From positions 184,838-248,837 of the forward strand of contig CABFPE010000030.1 of NCBI GenBank assembly GCA_900660155.1: a stretch of 64,000 nucleotides of DNA. The letters are read 5' to 3'. The notes below the pieces were generated by a model. It searched no databases and had not been told where the DNA came from. It saw only the letters and a list, made by a program, of their open reading frames with translations. A program made the translations under genes and the position numbers. This document shows, one piece after another, positions 32,401 through 40,185 of this stretch. The stretch is from Hofstenia miamia (lineage: Eukaryota > Xenacoelomorpha > Acoela > Hofsteniidae). The stretch's first letter is position 1. Each line of letters starts with the position of its first letter.

Positions 32401-34712
32401 CTGCTCAGACACATTGCCGATGGTTTCCAAAAATTCACGCAAACGTAATTTTGCTTAACGTGACTCAGTTTCAGACAATAATATATCCTTAAATCTGGGG
32501 TCAATTAACATGGACAACAAGTGATATTTGCTGTCATGATAGTTGTTTGGGAAACGTATAGAAAGGTTTTCTTTAAGTTTACTACAAAGAAGTGTGGTAA
32601 AATCAGACGACGAATTAGCAATGAAGTTATCTAATACTGAATGAAGACTGTGTAGAATTGGAATTATTGTGGAAAGAGTAGCGAATTTTTCTCTTGATGA
32701 TATAAATGTAGCATCATAAAATGGTTTCAACGCGTTCACAAAACTTTGTATATTTGTCCACTCAGAACTGCTTCGTGAGAAAGTCATATTGATTTCCATC
32801 ATTGATAATGTTAGGGGCTCCCTGACTTTAAGCAATCGCTTTTCCTTTAAATATTCAGAATTCCACCGAGTGTCAATTGCAGAAACTAGTTTCAGTTCTT
32901 TCATGCCAAGTTTTTGTTGATTTCGAAATAAATTTTGCAGAGCGGTATTTGAGCGATGGTAATGTTCCACAATTTTACTTCCAGTTTTTAATGTGTTTCT
33001 CAAGTTGTTTGTTGCGTTTACGGCATCATTTATTGCTAATTGCAATGTACGACCAAAACAAGGTAACGAAGGCACGCTGTCTCTTATGCTTCCCAACGCT
33101 TTAACATAATTCCTAGCATTATCCGTAATAACAATCAGTTTTGTCGAATTGAAATTAATCTGATAAGTGTCAAGAACAAAATCAATTTTCTCTAAAATAT
33201 TGTCATATGTGTGACGTTCGGGAAAATAATGAGAATCCAGCAAATAATTGTGCACGTTGAAGTTGGAATCAAGATAATGACAAGTTAAATCAATGAATGA
33301 ATCTTGATTTCGTGACGACCAAATATCACGGGTAGCGGCAATGAATTCCATCTGACCTTCCACTAAACGCCTCCTCAATTTTTCTTGCTCTCTCTTAAAC
33401 ATTTTCGGAATTACGTTGCGTGAAAATGTAGTTCTTGATGGGATTTCGTACCTTGAATCAAGCGAATTTAGCAGCAAACGGAATCCTTTGTTTTCAACAG
33501 ACGAATAAGGTTGCATATCAACCGCAATCATTTCTGCAATTTCTGATTGAAATTTTGCTGCCTTTGATCATCGGAAGAATATTTTGCTGCTCCTACTGGC
33601 AAAAGAGCATCTACGGTTAATTGGCTCTTTGAGAGTTTAGGATTTGGCTTCTTTGCAGCATCGTACTCGGCTTTTTTCCGATTTAAGTCTACGAATATTG
33701 AGCTATGTTTAAGTTCTAGATGAGCGACAGCATTTTTAGAGTTGGAATTCTGGTAACTGATATGCATTTTGCATTTATTGCATATGCAGATATCTTCAGT
33801 TTGGACCCTGGTGAAGTACAACCACATCGGATGCTTTGAGGTTGTCGAACTATGTAGTCATCCTGTAATCTGGAAATTGACGTTGAATGGTAAATTTAGT
33901 GAACGCAGAAGCATTTAAAAGAAGACGCAAAGAGATTTTAACCAGGCCGCAATTTAATTTGAGAAATTTATGACGACGTGGTGTAAGGTAAATCTGATTG
34001 GTTGAACTCTAGCGGTTTTGCATTGAATTGAATTTCGTCAATGCGGGATTTCAAATCAAATCAATTCAATTCCACAGCTAGTCAATTCAATGCATTGAAA
34101 TTTCAATGCATCGCACACACCTAATTGCGACATAATGAAATTTTCCCCCAAGTGAACTTGGTACCTATAATTTCTAATATTTTATTTTTGCTGACTCACG
34201 AATTATATCTTTTGCAACACAATTCAGACCCATTTGAAGATTCGGAGAAAATTCATTGATGTAAATGGTGGTGATTATTAATTAATTGACAATTGTTTTC
34301 TCAATAACTAAATACAGTTCTTACATTCTCACTCCTGTTCACCAACGTTTTTTGGTTTTGTACTGTTTCATGAAGCAAATTACAGTACTTCATTATTCCA
34401 AAGACTTTTTTCCCCTGGTATATGTCACAGTTTTGATTGCCGTATAGAGATGTGTTTTGTGTATTTTCAATTTCACATATTGAAATATTGTGTGCGTTTA
34501 ATGCATTTTATATCATTATTGATATACGTGTCTTCCCCCACTCACATATATTTTATTGACTATTTCTTTAGGTCACCTGGGCTGACATAGAAGAACGTAA
34601 TGCAGTTAATCGTCATAAAACTCTTGGCTTTGTTGTTGGAATGACAGACTGGAACGTTCTAATGAAAGAGGACGGTGAGGAAAATGCGCTGACAAAAACT
34701 ATTTACATTTGA
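9406..34712 (+). CDS. YLPM1: YLPM1/ZAP3 orthologue, 14 exons (gene-level entry)
   Basis: Nuclear YLP-motif protein. Vertebrate YLPM1/ZAP3 binds protein phosphatase 1 and RNA-binding proteins and has a putative nucleoside-kinase-like P-loop domain. Exons: 9406-9460, 9506-9707, 13432-14387, 14741(or 14722)-14896, 16287-16743, 17513-18154, 18705-18852, 18897-19013, 19187-19363, 22205-22372, 22426-22521, 22949-23003, 23437-23564, 34572-34712. Total about 1165 residues, shorter than vertebrate forms. Order: Gln-rich helical segment (about 25-95), Pro-rich region (about 100-405), YPPHDR repeats (457-560), RS/SP-rich region (609-822), P-loop domain (about 844-1030; Walker A 858-865), conserved tail with RVTW-type motif at 1119-1122 and final TIYI. 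Splice sites are GT/AG and phases agree, apart from doubt at the exon 4 acceptor. An in-frame TAA at 9361 supports the start. Lineage-specific 5' exons could be missing. Confidence 0.93.
9506..9707 (+). CDS. YLPM1: YLPM1 exon 2, Gln-rich helical segment
   Basis: Encodes QTERKVLQQQQNEF followed by YDSWEKDYNIWL and YRKQMIDMKSEL. This matches the conserved vertebrate segment in which a Gln-rich helix precedes a W-E-x-E-F-x-x-W-like core. It is predicted to be helical or coiled. Donor GTTAGC follows the AG of a split codon (phase 2). Confidence 0.85.
9708..13431 (+). other. YLPM1 intron 2, no gene recognised
   Basis: A 3.7-kb AT-rich intron. A GC-richer stretch near 12836-12905 and the run 13007-13038 (reverse complement begins CAGAGGCGTACCCGGGGG) look like worn hAT-type ends. 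No matched pair with a target duplication could be shown. Otherwise nothing is visible. Confidence 0.5.
13432..14387 (+). CDS. YLPM1: YLPM1 exon 3, proline-rich region
   Basis: Starts after TTTAG at 13427-13431; an alternative in-frame acceptor ends at 13437, 6 nt downstream. It finishes the helical segment (WKSLEEKERDINKKIEDTTK), then runs into FPPPPPSLFLAEYDGDE and a long disordered Pro/Arg/Asn-rich stretch with PPPPVPRFPAPDY. The end contains an acidic-hydrophobic motif, DLDFDAIKAALKIL. It ends in phase 1 before a strong GTAAGT donor, which is followed by a (TA)n tract at about 14399-14419. Confidence 0.88.
14722..14896 (+). CDS. YLPM1: YLPM1 exon 4
   Basis: Encodes an acidic segment (DDDIRIPDDPNVDARRYK) ending FEYRQWYNRFG. 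The donor at 14897 (GTAAAG) leaves phase 1, which joins exon 5 in frame. The best-looking acceptor (TTATTAG, ending 14721) would start in phase 0, but exon 3 ends in phase 1. The weaker AG ending at 14740 restores the frame with a start at 14741. A small sequence error is the other explanation. Confidence 0.65.
15134..15857 (+). mobile_element. internally deleted mariner element in YLPM1 intron 4
   Basis: Terminal inverted repeats contain TTGGGGTGACC and the start of AAAAAGTAATGA at the left; the right end is GGTCACCCCAA at 15847-15857. TA dinucleotides flank both ends. Inside, near 15450-15620, is the C-terminal part of a mariner transposase: SPYSPDFNLCDRWLFRELKK, with the final catalytic Asp region, then IPEDHFLKQ. 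The N-terminal and middle transposase regions are missing, and stops interrupt the rest. Confidence 0.82.
15901..16246. mobile_element. hAT-type MITE in YLPM1 intron 4
   Basis: A 346-bp element whose ends are CAGAGATGGGCAT (15901-15913) and, reverse-complemented from the right, CAGTGATGGGTAT. The flanking octamers AAATAGAT (15893-15900) and AAATCGAT (16247-16254) match at 7 of 8 positions. CAGTGATGGGCA-like termini and 8-bp duplications are typical of hAT. The interior repeats TCGGGT/ACTCGAG words on both strands and has no transposase. It inserted close to the acceptor of exon 5. Confidence 0.82.
16287..16743 (+). CDS. YLPM1: YLPM1 exon 5, YPPHDR tandem repeats
   Basis: After YRNAPYPPRDRS the exon encodes about a dozen tandem hexa- to heptapeptides of the form (H/P/R)YPPH(D/E)(R/H), then degenerating units (YSRDQ, RPRDF). 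At the DNA level this is an 18-21-bp minisatellite from about 16305 to 16600. The family is named for YLP motifs, and one unit here reads YLPHDR. The arginine/aspartate-rich block occupies the place of the charged RDR/DRD region in vertebrate YLPM1. Long alternative-frame and antisense open frames over this exon are by-products of the repeat. Confidence 0.87.
16744..17512 (+). other. YLPM1 intron 5, nothing recognised
   Basis: AT-rich intron with a GTAACT donor and a TTTTTAG acceptor. No transposon or other feature was identified. Confidence 0.6.
17513..18154 (+). CDS. YLPM1: YLPM1 exon 6, RS/SP-rich region
   Basis: Encodes RDYLPDYHDRYEKGFDRNY and then some twenty RSPP/RSRSP-type dipeptide blocks, ending PLSRRDPLTR. 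This low-complexity basic region resembles the Arg/Ser/Pro-rich tracts of splicing-associated nuclear proteins, consistent with a nuclear-speckle protein. It starts and ends in phase 2 codons split AG|T and AG|T. Overlapping +2 and antisense open frames of about 200 codons are compositional shadows. Confidence 0.88.
18155..18704 (+). other. YLPM1 intron 6, nothing recognised
   Basis: A 550-bp AT-rich intron ending in a weak-looking TATAAG acceptor. No repeat or coding segment was seen. Confidence 0.6.
18705..18852 (+). CDS. YLPM1: YLPM1 exon 7, Walker A of the P-loop domain
   Basis: Encodes SLETLLEKPGRSIRPEKLVM followed by FIRGPPGSGKSFLAKMIK. The Walker A (P-loop) is GPPGSGKS, residues about 858-865; vertebrate YLPM1 has GLPGSGKT at the same place. 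This begins the kinase-like NTPase domain. It ends in phase 0. Confidence 0.95.
18897..19013 (+). CDS. YLPM1: YLPM1 exon 8, LSLDDYF motif
   Basis: Encodes RELEFTNQPPRILSLDDYF and an acidic/lysine-rich stretch ending TIKKK. The LSLDDYF motif (residues about 886-892) is invariant in YLPM1 orthologues and lies where related P-loop kinases place an acidic residue near the substrate. The preceding intron is only 44 nt. Both ends are phase 0. Confidence 0.94.
19187..19363 (+). CDS. YLPM1: YLPM1 exon 9, Walker B-like strand
   Basis: Encodes VMNYVYESEMEDAYRKSM, then TVDDGYFNLIIVDAPNDRYK. LIIVDAP (about 944-950) is the hydrophobic strand plus Asp expected for Walker B. The last 38 bases of this exon appear again at 19495-19532, after a gap; that copy is best explained as an assembly duplication. 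Phase 0 at both ends. Confidence 0.94.
19326..19642. repeat. 148-bp direct duplication across an N gap
   Basis: 19326-19473 and 19495-19642 are identical by eye and are separated by 21 Ns (19474-19494). The unit covers the end of exon 9, its donor site and the first 33 bases of a MITE. The position beside a gap points to a scaffolding overlap rather than a real duplication. Confidence 0.9.
19610..19831. mobile_element. PIF/Harbinger-like MITE in YLPM1 intron 9
   Basis: A 222-bp element with 17-bp ends GGCCACGATTAGACTAG and GGCCACGGTTAGACTAG (right end reverse-complemented; 16/17). TTA flanks both ends (19607-19609, 19832-19834), the 3-bp target duplication typical of PIF/Harbinger. A second inverted pair lies inside: GCACGTCTAACCACCC near 19666 and its reverse complement near 19758. 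The whole unit can therefore fold into nested stems. No coding capacity. Confidence 0.78.
19932..19983. repeat. (TA)n microsatellite
   Basis: About 50 bp of uninterrupted TA dinucleotides in YLPM1 intron 9. Confidence 0.95.
20232..20582 (-). pseudogene. non-LTR reverse transcriptase fragment
   Basis: The minus-strand reading contains SGAPQGSVFAVLFFLVAI and the catalytic YVDDTAIF box, followed by WCSVNHLDF. It is nearly identical over the core to the plus-strand copy around 27650-27830, so both belong to one family. Both ends of the fragment are at single Ns (20231 and 20583), so its true borders are unknown. It lies antisense in YLPM1 intron 9. Confidence 0.85.
20584..20873 (-). pseudogene. 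hAT transposase fragment
   Basis: The minus-strand reading from about 20873 gives LVQQLKKRINFRDPF, then ALDPRFKTSLIPDDLL, then an acidic and Pro/Ser-rich stretch. The (V/A)LDPRFK signature is characteristic of the RNase H-like core of hAT transposases. The segment is clearly GC-richer than its surroundings. It is joined at an N (20583) to the reverse-transcriptase fragment, giving an artificial 187-codon chimeric frame. It is a different hAT family from the element at 31909-34123. Confidence 0.65.
20922..20964. repeat. (TC)n/(TA)n microsatellite
   Basis: A TCTC tract at about 20903-20921 passes directly into about 43 bp of TA repeats. Confidence 0.93.
20965..22204 (+). other. 3' part of YLPM1 intron 9
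   Basis: AT-rich, with no recognised transposon. A 16-bp perfect palindrome built on TTCCGGAA lies at 21548-21563, with a further CCGG close by. The intron ends in TTTTAG at 22204. Confidence 0.5.
22205..22372 (+). CDS. YLPM1: YLPM1 exon 10, end of P-loop domain
   Basis: Encodes CYVIELKCPLSLCLKRNIHK, then IEKIITGWEEVP and LTRIDTRTFLQSHDIQD. The CxKRNIHxR and W-E-x-x-P elements match vertebrate YLPM1 closely. The exon is phase 0 at both ends and has a GTACGT donor. Confidence 0.94.
22426..22521 (+). CDS. YLPM1: YLPM1 exon 11
   Basis: Begins VEMEIV, matching the VEMED that follows the kinase-like domain in vertebrates, then has a short RS-rich stretch (SRSRSRSVEKDRSPRRS). The preceding intron is 53 nt. 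The reading frame continues open for another 100 nt past the donor, but the GTAGCT site gives the frame needed by exon 12. Confidence 0.88.
22949..23003 (+). CDS. YLPM1: YLPM1 exon 12 (micro-exon-sized)
   Basis: A 55-nt exon encoding IILPEKSKWESECEDDKL. The motif matches the conserved IPKSKWE segment of vertebrate YLPM1. The start after TTTTCTAG (22948) keeps the frame; the downstream AG at 22961 would shift it. It ends in phase 1 at a GTAGGT donor. Confidence 0.88.
23437..23564 (+). CDS. YLPM1: YLPM1 exon 13
   Basis: Encodes AKMDGLSSSRKEKMKK, then SIQEFLELPDDYFSRT and TKKRR. LxLPDDY is strongly conserved in the family. It ends in phase 0 at a GTAAGT donor. The basic residues at its end form the first half of the RVxW motif completed by exon 14. 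Confidence 0.94.
24220..25763 (+). pseudogene. non-LTR retrotransposon relic in YLPM1 intron 13
   Basis: A plus-strand CR1/jockey-like reverse transcriptase. It includes a linker (SLDVNKSCG near 24387), SNYRPISITNPFAKFFEKIL, ENQFGLSAKYSTTDALL and DLSKAFNSMNRNIL (after a frameshift at about 24790). VPQGTVLGPLLFSIYIND follows, then the catalytic YADDTYII box at about 25057-25080. The end contains LNFNEFIRSKLRKMNQGIQ, present twice because of the duplication around 25489. Stops and frameshifts make it non-functional. Confidence 0.83.
25199..25763. repeat. near-identical direct duplication across a single N
   Basis: 25199-25488 and 25490-25763 start with the same bases (CCAAATAACTGTAAAACC) and end with GCGGCTATA. 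The second copy lacks about 18 bp near 25567 and has small changes near 25680. The N at 25489 and the divergence suggest two haplotypes or two copies joined during assembly. Confidence 0.85.
26340..26912. repeat. tandem duplication inside the endonuclease region, with (TC)n
   Basis: Two near-copies begin at 26340 and 26617 (GATTTTTCATCCATGCTTG) and share a long match ending near 26613 and 26912. The first copy has a (TC)n expansion at about 26376-26419. The duplication makes two GDFNLPN motifs and an artificially long open frame. Confidence 0.85.
28187..28850. repeat. direct duplication of the RT C-terminal region across a single N
   Basis: 28187-28488 and about 28533-28850 carry the same stretch, from TTCTGCTGTGAAACTCTC to GTCACTTTCTCCATTCG, with indels. 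They flank the N at 28489. The first copy is frameshifted, the second reads through to the end of the element. Confidence 0.8.
29148..30661. other. YLPM1 intron 13, unassigned DNA
   Basis: AT-rich. No gene, transposon ends or repeat recognised. Confidence 0.5.
30662..30937 (-). pseudogene. mariner transposase C-terminal fragment
   Basis: The minus-strand reading has LQLDQTATHAALRAKEFLSK, then HHAPYSS, then RFDGVDLKNILRRIPQNEF, CFSKWKHRTGKC and NGEYLEGN. It corresponds to the second catalytic Asp region and C terminus of mariner transposases. The stretch between APYSS and the SLLK region, which normally holds CDFFLFP, is missing. The N-terminal half was not found. Confidence 0.8.
30938..31908. 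other. YLPM1 intron 13, unassigned DNA
   Basis: AT-rich. A short near-repeat, CTGTTGATATATAG, occurs twice at about 31341-31377. Nothing else was assigned. Confidence 0.5.
31909..34123 (-). mobile_element. hAT transposon, nearly full length
   Basis: A 2.2-kb element bounded by TAGGAGTGTGCGAT (31909) and, reverse-complemented, TAGGTGTGTGCGAT (ending 34123). Subterminal TCAATTCAAT-like words are abundant at both ends. It carries a minus-strand hAT transposase. The flanking octamers GCATTGAC and ATTGCGAC are only weakly alike, so the target duplication is not clear. It is antisense to YLPM1 inside intron 13. Confidence 0.85.
32021..33827 (-). pseudogene. hAT (ZBED-like) transposase, two or more frame lesions
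   Basis: The N-terminal part (33827-33528) has a BED-type zinc finger: CNKC, then HLELKH about 20 residues later. After a one-base frameshift near 33533, a 358-codon frame (33531-32455) gives MIAVDMQPYSSVENKGFRLL, DIWSSRNQDSFIDLT, IVITDNARNYVKAL and LPCFGRTLQLAINDA. It continues with DTRWNSEYL and LIDPRFKDIL, the RNase H-like core of hAT enzymes. A stop and frameshifts follow between 32455 and 32266. The C-terminal dimerisation domain (AAKSLLAIPATADPSERVWS) then reads to 32021. The few lesions suggest recent loss of function, or sequence errors in an active copy. Confidence 0.86.
34572..34712 (+). CDS. YLPM1: YLPM1 exon 14 (terminal exon)
   Basis: Encodes VTWADIEERNAVNRHKTLGF, then VVGMTDWNVLM and the terminal TKTIYI before TGA at 34710-34712. 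The segment matches the extreme C terminus of vertebrate YLPM1 (WADLEEKK, GFVVGQTDW, final TKYI). With RR at the end of exon 13 it makes an R-V-T-W motif, corresponding to the phosphatase-1-docking RVRW of ZAP3. The acceptor is TTTCTTTAG at 34571. Confidence 0.95.
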   Translation, partial: VTWADIEERNAVNRHKTLGFVVGMTDWNVLMKEDGEENALTKTIYI

Positions 34713-35303
34713 GAAAGGTACTATTTCTACATTATTACTTCTCATTTATCTATGATTTGATTTTTCAAAACATTGTAAAAATTGCATTTTTTATTACTGT
34801 TCGAGAATTTGTTACGCAAATTCCATTAATATTCAAACTCCTATATTTCTGCTGTTTTGCAAATATATATGTATTAATTAATATTCAACAATGTGATATT
34901 GGCGGCAACGTACATTTAAAAATGTATCATTTGATAAGCATGCGTTGACTCTCAACTCTGTGATTGCCTGAATGTAATGGTAAGTCATTTTGGTCTTTGT
35001 ATGTTTCGTTAATCTAGATAACGATTCTGCTGGTTCATCCATTTCAACAACACATGCGTCTTTTGGTTACTAATCTTGTCTCTTAGTTCATATTGAATTT
35101 CGTCAAGTATTAGTTTAGAGTAGCCAAAAAGAATTTTCGAAAATGAGAATCCACATTTTTAAAGGCTAACCCAACCCAAAAGTGGTGTTTCTACGAAATT
35201 GCCCAAAAAATATATATTCAGACAAATATTGCTAAAAATTAATTAATAAAATATTACAATGTTATATAGGCTTTCAAATATATATATATATATATATATA
35301 TAT
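34713..35303 (+). other. YLPM1 3' flank and candidate poly(A) signal
   Basis: Likely 3' UTR. The first AATAAA hexamer noted downstream of the stop is at 35245-35250, which would make a 3' UTR of about 550 nt. This is the only support, so the transcript end is uncertain. A (TA)n tract starts at about 35278. Confidence 0.35.
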
Positions 35304-35539
35304 NNNNNNNNNNNNNNNNNNNNNNNNNNNNNNNNNNNNNNNNNNNNNNNNNNNNNNNNNNNNNNNNNNNNNNNNNNNNNNNNNNNNNNNNNNNNNNNNN
35401 NNNNNNNNNNNNNNNNNNNNNNNNNNNNNNNNNNNNNNNNNNNNNNNNNNNNNNNNNNNNNNNNNNNNNNNNNNNNNNNNNNNNNNNNNNNNNNNNNNNN
35501 NNNNNNNNNNNNNNNNNNNNNNNNNNNNNNNNNNNNNNN
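35304..35539. other. assembly gap (236 N) inside a (TA)n tract
   Basis: Unresolved bases flanked on both sides by TA repeats (about 35278-35303 and 35540-35563). The gap probably reflects an unsequenceable long TA array. Confidence 0.97.
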
Positions 35540-35563
35540 TATATATATATATATATATATATA

Positions 35564-38500
35564 ATTAGAGTTCCTCGAATTTCTTTAATTTATTATTGTC
35601 AAATTACTTAACACAACAAAGCTTTTGGAAAACTTGTCTCAGTTCAACTCTGCCGCCAAAGCCTTGCCTAATCATAAGTTAATCCAAAGCTGTTGCATTA
35701 ACGCAGCTTTAGACACCAAATTGGATGATATTCCATATAATACCGCATGTTGTTTCCTCCAAAATACGTTATCTCAGTAAAGCCGCTCCAATCTTTGCAG
35801 TTTGCTTTCGGCGTTTATCTAGACTTGCTCAGTTTCGCTGAATTGGTTCAGTTTATTTATCAAATGATATCCTTCATCATTAATCATTATTCTTTGCGTG
35901 TAAAGATGAGCGATTTTTAATTGAATTGATAGATCTAGCTAATATTTCCGCTTACGGAAACGTAGAACGCTTGCAGCAGTTTTCGAATTACTGTTGAATA
36001 AAGTCGAACTCGCATTCTAATTTTAATTTCTTAACGTTCGAATAAAAACTTAACAAAGCATCTAATAACTACATTGAAAAGTAATATAAACAACACAGTG
36101 TATGCAGTATTTGCCTGACGTTCTCAAGTTTTGATTCCATAGCAGTAAATAATATATATATATATATATATAGATATTATAAACTAGTTCTTAGAAAATA
36201 TAGATTTAATCGAATTCAATCTAAATAGACGAAATGTCTGCTTTCAAGATGTCTACTCATTTCTGGCGCCAATGCGCACATCATACAATCATTGCTTACA
36301 CAGCCATATCATAGGTGTTTTAATCTGGTTGTTTTGCATACATCCAACTACAAAAAAGTAGTTTAAAACAAAAAGATACAACCTCCTTTCTTACTCTCAC
36401 CGCCATAATTAGAAATATTACATCGTCAGCTTCATACAAACTTAGCTAAGTGCAAAAACATGGCGTTGAGGTATTTACAAAATATTATTTCTTATTACAC
36501 CCTATTATTTTGGTGAATCAAAATTGATTGGCTTGTGTGTTTATATTTAACTTATGGCGTACTTGAAGAAGTTTTGTTAGGCGTAGATCAAGCATGATCC
36601 CGTTTTTCAAAAAGTCGTTTAGCAAATTTTGCTTAAAGTTGACGATAACACTTAGTTTCAATTCATATGTCAATTAAAGTTTTGCATTTTGTTTGTCTCG
36701 TTTTTTGAGATGCAACAATTCCTCACTAAATGCGGAGACCACAAACGCGATCCGCATAATGAGAACGAGTCTGAGAATTTTATCAATAACTATTAATTTT
36801 AAAAAAATAATAGATTTTTTTTGTAGACTCAGCTTTTCTCAAACGGAGCTGTGACTGTCATAATAATGTAAATATTGATTTACTCACCATCACTTCACTA
36901 CACAGATGATGACTGCATTAATGCAATTGGTATAAAATTATTTTCAGCTCTAAACCATTACGCTACTGCTCTTAGAGTACGTCGATAGCGTTTAGGTTTT
37001 CATGGCTTCTATCTCACATTAATCAGGAAAATCTTGTATTGAAGTGGTTTTTTAATAAATATTCGCAATTTAATCTGAATTTCGCACTGTTTAATGGCAG
37101 TCCCCATTGGGATGTTGCTTACATCCCTACCATTTAATTTTATAAATTTCTAATTGCTGTTGTATATTATTATGTACCTGAAATAGCGTGCAAACAATTT
37201 CAATGTACTTAAAAGAACAGCATTTAAGCTCATATGTACATAAATACTATTTATTACGGCTATTGCGCATGACGTCCTCTTTTTCCTTCCAAACTTTCTT
37301 GCTTCCATTTAATTACATCAGGAATTACAATGAAGGATGAGATAAATTGGGCAGACAACTGCCTCTTAACATTCTAAACATTGAACATCATTATTATATA
37401 ACTACACAGAGGGTCATCAATCCAATGTGTATATTGAGATGTAAACGTGTATGATATTGCATACTAGTTGATACTAGAAACATTTTGTACATATTTTCGT
37501 ACCTCCTACGATACCTAGAACTCATACATTTCTTAGCGTTTTTTGTCATTTTCCTTACTGAAATAGAAAGGTTTTAAAAATGTCTTGTTCAACTGTTCAT
37601 CTTTATCTTCGCAACCTACATTGAATTTTGTTAATATATAAGAGTGAGGAAGTTATATACATGCTCTTCATCTACATTGCTCGCATGTTGAATGGTACAT
37701 TATAATGTCGAATAGGTAGGTTCCACTCTTGACAGATTTGGATCGATGCTACACCTTTTATTTCTTAAACTTCTCCTTTGTTTTTAATACATTCTGTATT
37801 CATATCTTGTTCTATTACAGAGTGCAAATATTGATTATGAATATTTAGTTAGTTCTCTTTTAAGTCTTTCTTTTTATTCTTGTTCTTAATACAATCATGG
37901 CTATCTAAACAATTTAGAGCATCCTTCAGTTTGCAATTGGGGTTGTTTCAGTTAATCATTAAAAATACTTCATCTGTAAACTTTGCTCTTGTTTTTAGCT
38001 TTCTTAAATACAAATTCAAAAATCGCATCTAGATTTTTCACTCCGTTTATCAACTGCTTATTTTATAAACCTTAGCGCATCGTCTATAACTTGAAAACGT
38101 ATCCCTCGAATTGAAGAAGCGTTTATCAATCAAACTATTTCTTATCGTATCCCATTGCATCGCTTGTATCAAATTAAAAGTGATTACTAAAAGTGTCATC
38201 ATTTAAAAGCGGCTGATTTCAAAATTTTTGTCAGGACTACTTTGAAGTTTTTTCACCATTTTGGATTGATTGTTGAAGGCAGAGGATGAACTCGGAGTTT
38301 CACTTTCCAATTAATATATGATGGAATTTAAAACGATTAGAGTTGAATGCGCGCACAGAGTTTTTATTATTTTCAACTCTAAAAGTCGAGTTGAACTCGC
38401 ACCGTCGTCCTGAGTTATTTCCTATTACATTGGTTAATTGGATTCCCCATGCGTTGCACACCGTGTTTATTGTACTTTTTCTACATGTCAAAAAAATACA

Positions 38501-39610
38501 TGTGAACCATAAGACTGCTGTGAACGTTGTGCTAATAGGCCCTCTCTTTTATGCGTTTTTATATTTCTTTGTGGGCTTGATTTTTGATACCTATTTCCCC
38601 TATAAGAAAGTAATCAATAAGTTGAATTCTTGTAATTTGTCGTTTTTAACCCTTATCAGGTCAAGAGGATTTGGATAATGAAAAGTTCAAATCACTCTTT
38701 TGCAGACATTGTTATTAAGCATTTATTGAATTGGAAGATTGGTTTAAGGAATACGTATAATATAATGTTTACATGATGTTTATATACATGGATACACGTG
38801 ACGGAATAAACTCTTTCCTCTTATAAGAATTACATAAATTGAGTCAAACCTTAATAATTCTTAGTGATTCAGTCGATATGAGTCTAAAATAATCTTACAT
38901 GGTATTTATATTTCTCTGATGAAATTATATTTATAAGAGCGAATTGGAGGAATCATTATTTGGAAAGACGACATTTTCATACACACAATACATAAACGGC
39001 AGGAACTATGAAAAACAATATTTTAAGAAATATAAACAAATACTGTGTATTATAATATTATATCAAATGACACACTTCAACAATATTTATGTCATTTTCC
39101 CCAATGTATTCCGAAAATTTGATTCTTGAGCATCTTGAGCGTTGTGATTCTTATAAAAAGAATTCTTACTTAAAAGAAAGAGTACATTATACAAACAATT
39201 TTTCTGCATTTCTAGATATTCAAAACAAATCAAAATTAGTTTTGTAATTTATAAAATTAACATCATGATTGAAAATTATCTGCAAATTGTACCTTTACAA
39301 AATGTATTTCAATCAGTAATAAAAAAACACTTCATTTAAGAAAATCAAAAACTTTGGTTAACTGCTTTTACAAAGTACTGCAATAATTTATTTTCCAATG
39401 TAGTACGAACTTCTAGAAACGATGTCCAACATGATATATTCGTTCCAAAAATATTCGTGCACTTAGAACACTCTTAATAAATGTGTCACACATTTTCTTT
39501 TCAACTTATGACAAAACTACTGTTGGCTCCCAATATAAATATTTATCAGATTGCTGATATAAAATATACTTCAATCATCTCTAGATATCTTCTTAATTTA
39601 TTTTATCATA
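35564..39610. other. intergenic DNA, no gene seen
   Basis: AT-rich DNA with a short (TA)n at about 36150-36173. Short open frames, including 38300-38678 on both strands, show no family resemblance. CTATTGCGCATGACGTCCTC at 37260-37279 resembles motifs at 44476-44501 and 41040-41065. Confidence 0.5.
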
Positions 39611-40185
39611 CAGGGTAATTCAAAAAGAATGATCCAATTTCATTAAACTAATTTATATACCAAGCATTCTCATGAAATGAATCATTAAGCTTCATTTCAC
39701 CAGAAACTACAAGATTTAGGCCTGACTTAATTTTTCAAAAAAATGGATCTCCTGACCATTGGGACCTGAATGTTAGAAATTTCTTAAATGAAAAAGTGCC
39801 TAAGCGATGGATTAGTCGAAAAGTGACAACGATCTTGCTCTTTGTGCTTGGTCTCCGAGATCAACAGACCTCACTCTGTGACTTTTTCTTTTGGGTTTAC
39901 ATGAAAGATCGCATTTATGTTCCACCACTGCCTATGATCTTAAACAATAAATAGCCGCAGCAATTGATTTCGTGGACCATGATAAGCTAATAAACATCTG
40001 GGAAGAATTCTCTTTTCGTATTGATGTTGCTTCTGCTGCAGGTGGTGGTCAAATTGAACACTCTTAAAACAATAAATAAAACTTAATCGTGGGTGGAATA
40101 AATTGTTATTTAACTAAGTTTTCTATTGTTTTTCTTTATTAATGTATGTTGAATGAAATCAGGTCATTCTTTTTTAATTGCCCTG
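39611..40185 (+). mobile_element. internally deleted mariner element
   Basis: Imperfect terminal inverted repeats of about 35 bp start CAGGGTAATTCAAAAAGAAT at 39611 and, reverse-complemented, CAGGGCAATTAAAAAAGAAT at 40185, with TA on both sides. The interior encodes a frameshifted transposase C terminus. It resembles SPRSTDLTLCDFF, then YMKDRIYVPPLP, then a WEEFSFRIDV segment and GGGQIEHS. That is the D-x-x-x-CDFFLWG and WxExxYRxDVC pattern of a mariner group common in arthropods. N-terminal and middle regions are absent. Confidence 0.82.

Noticed and set aside
38343-38678. 111-codon frame with hydrophobic stretches as a membrane protein
   Set aside because: T-rich DNA yields hydrophobic codons by chance, and the antisense strand is equally open.
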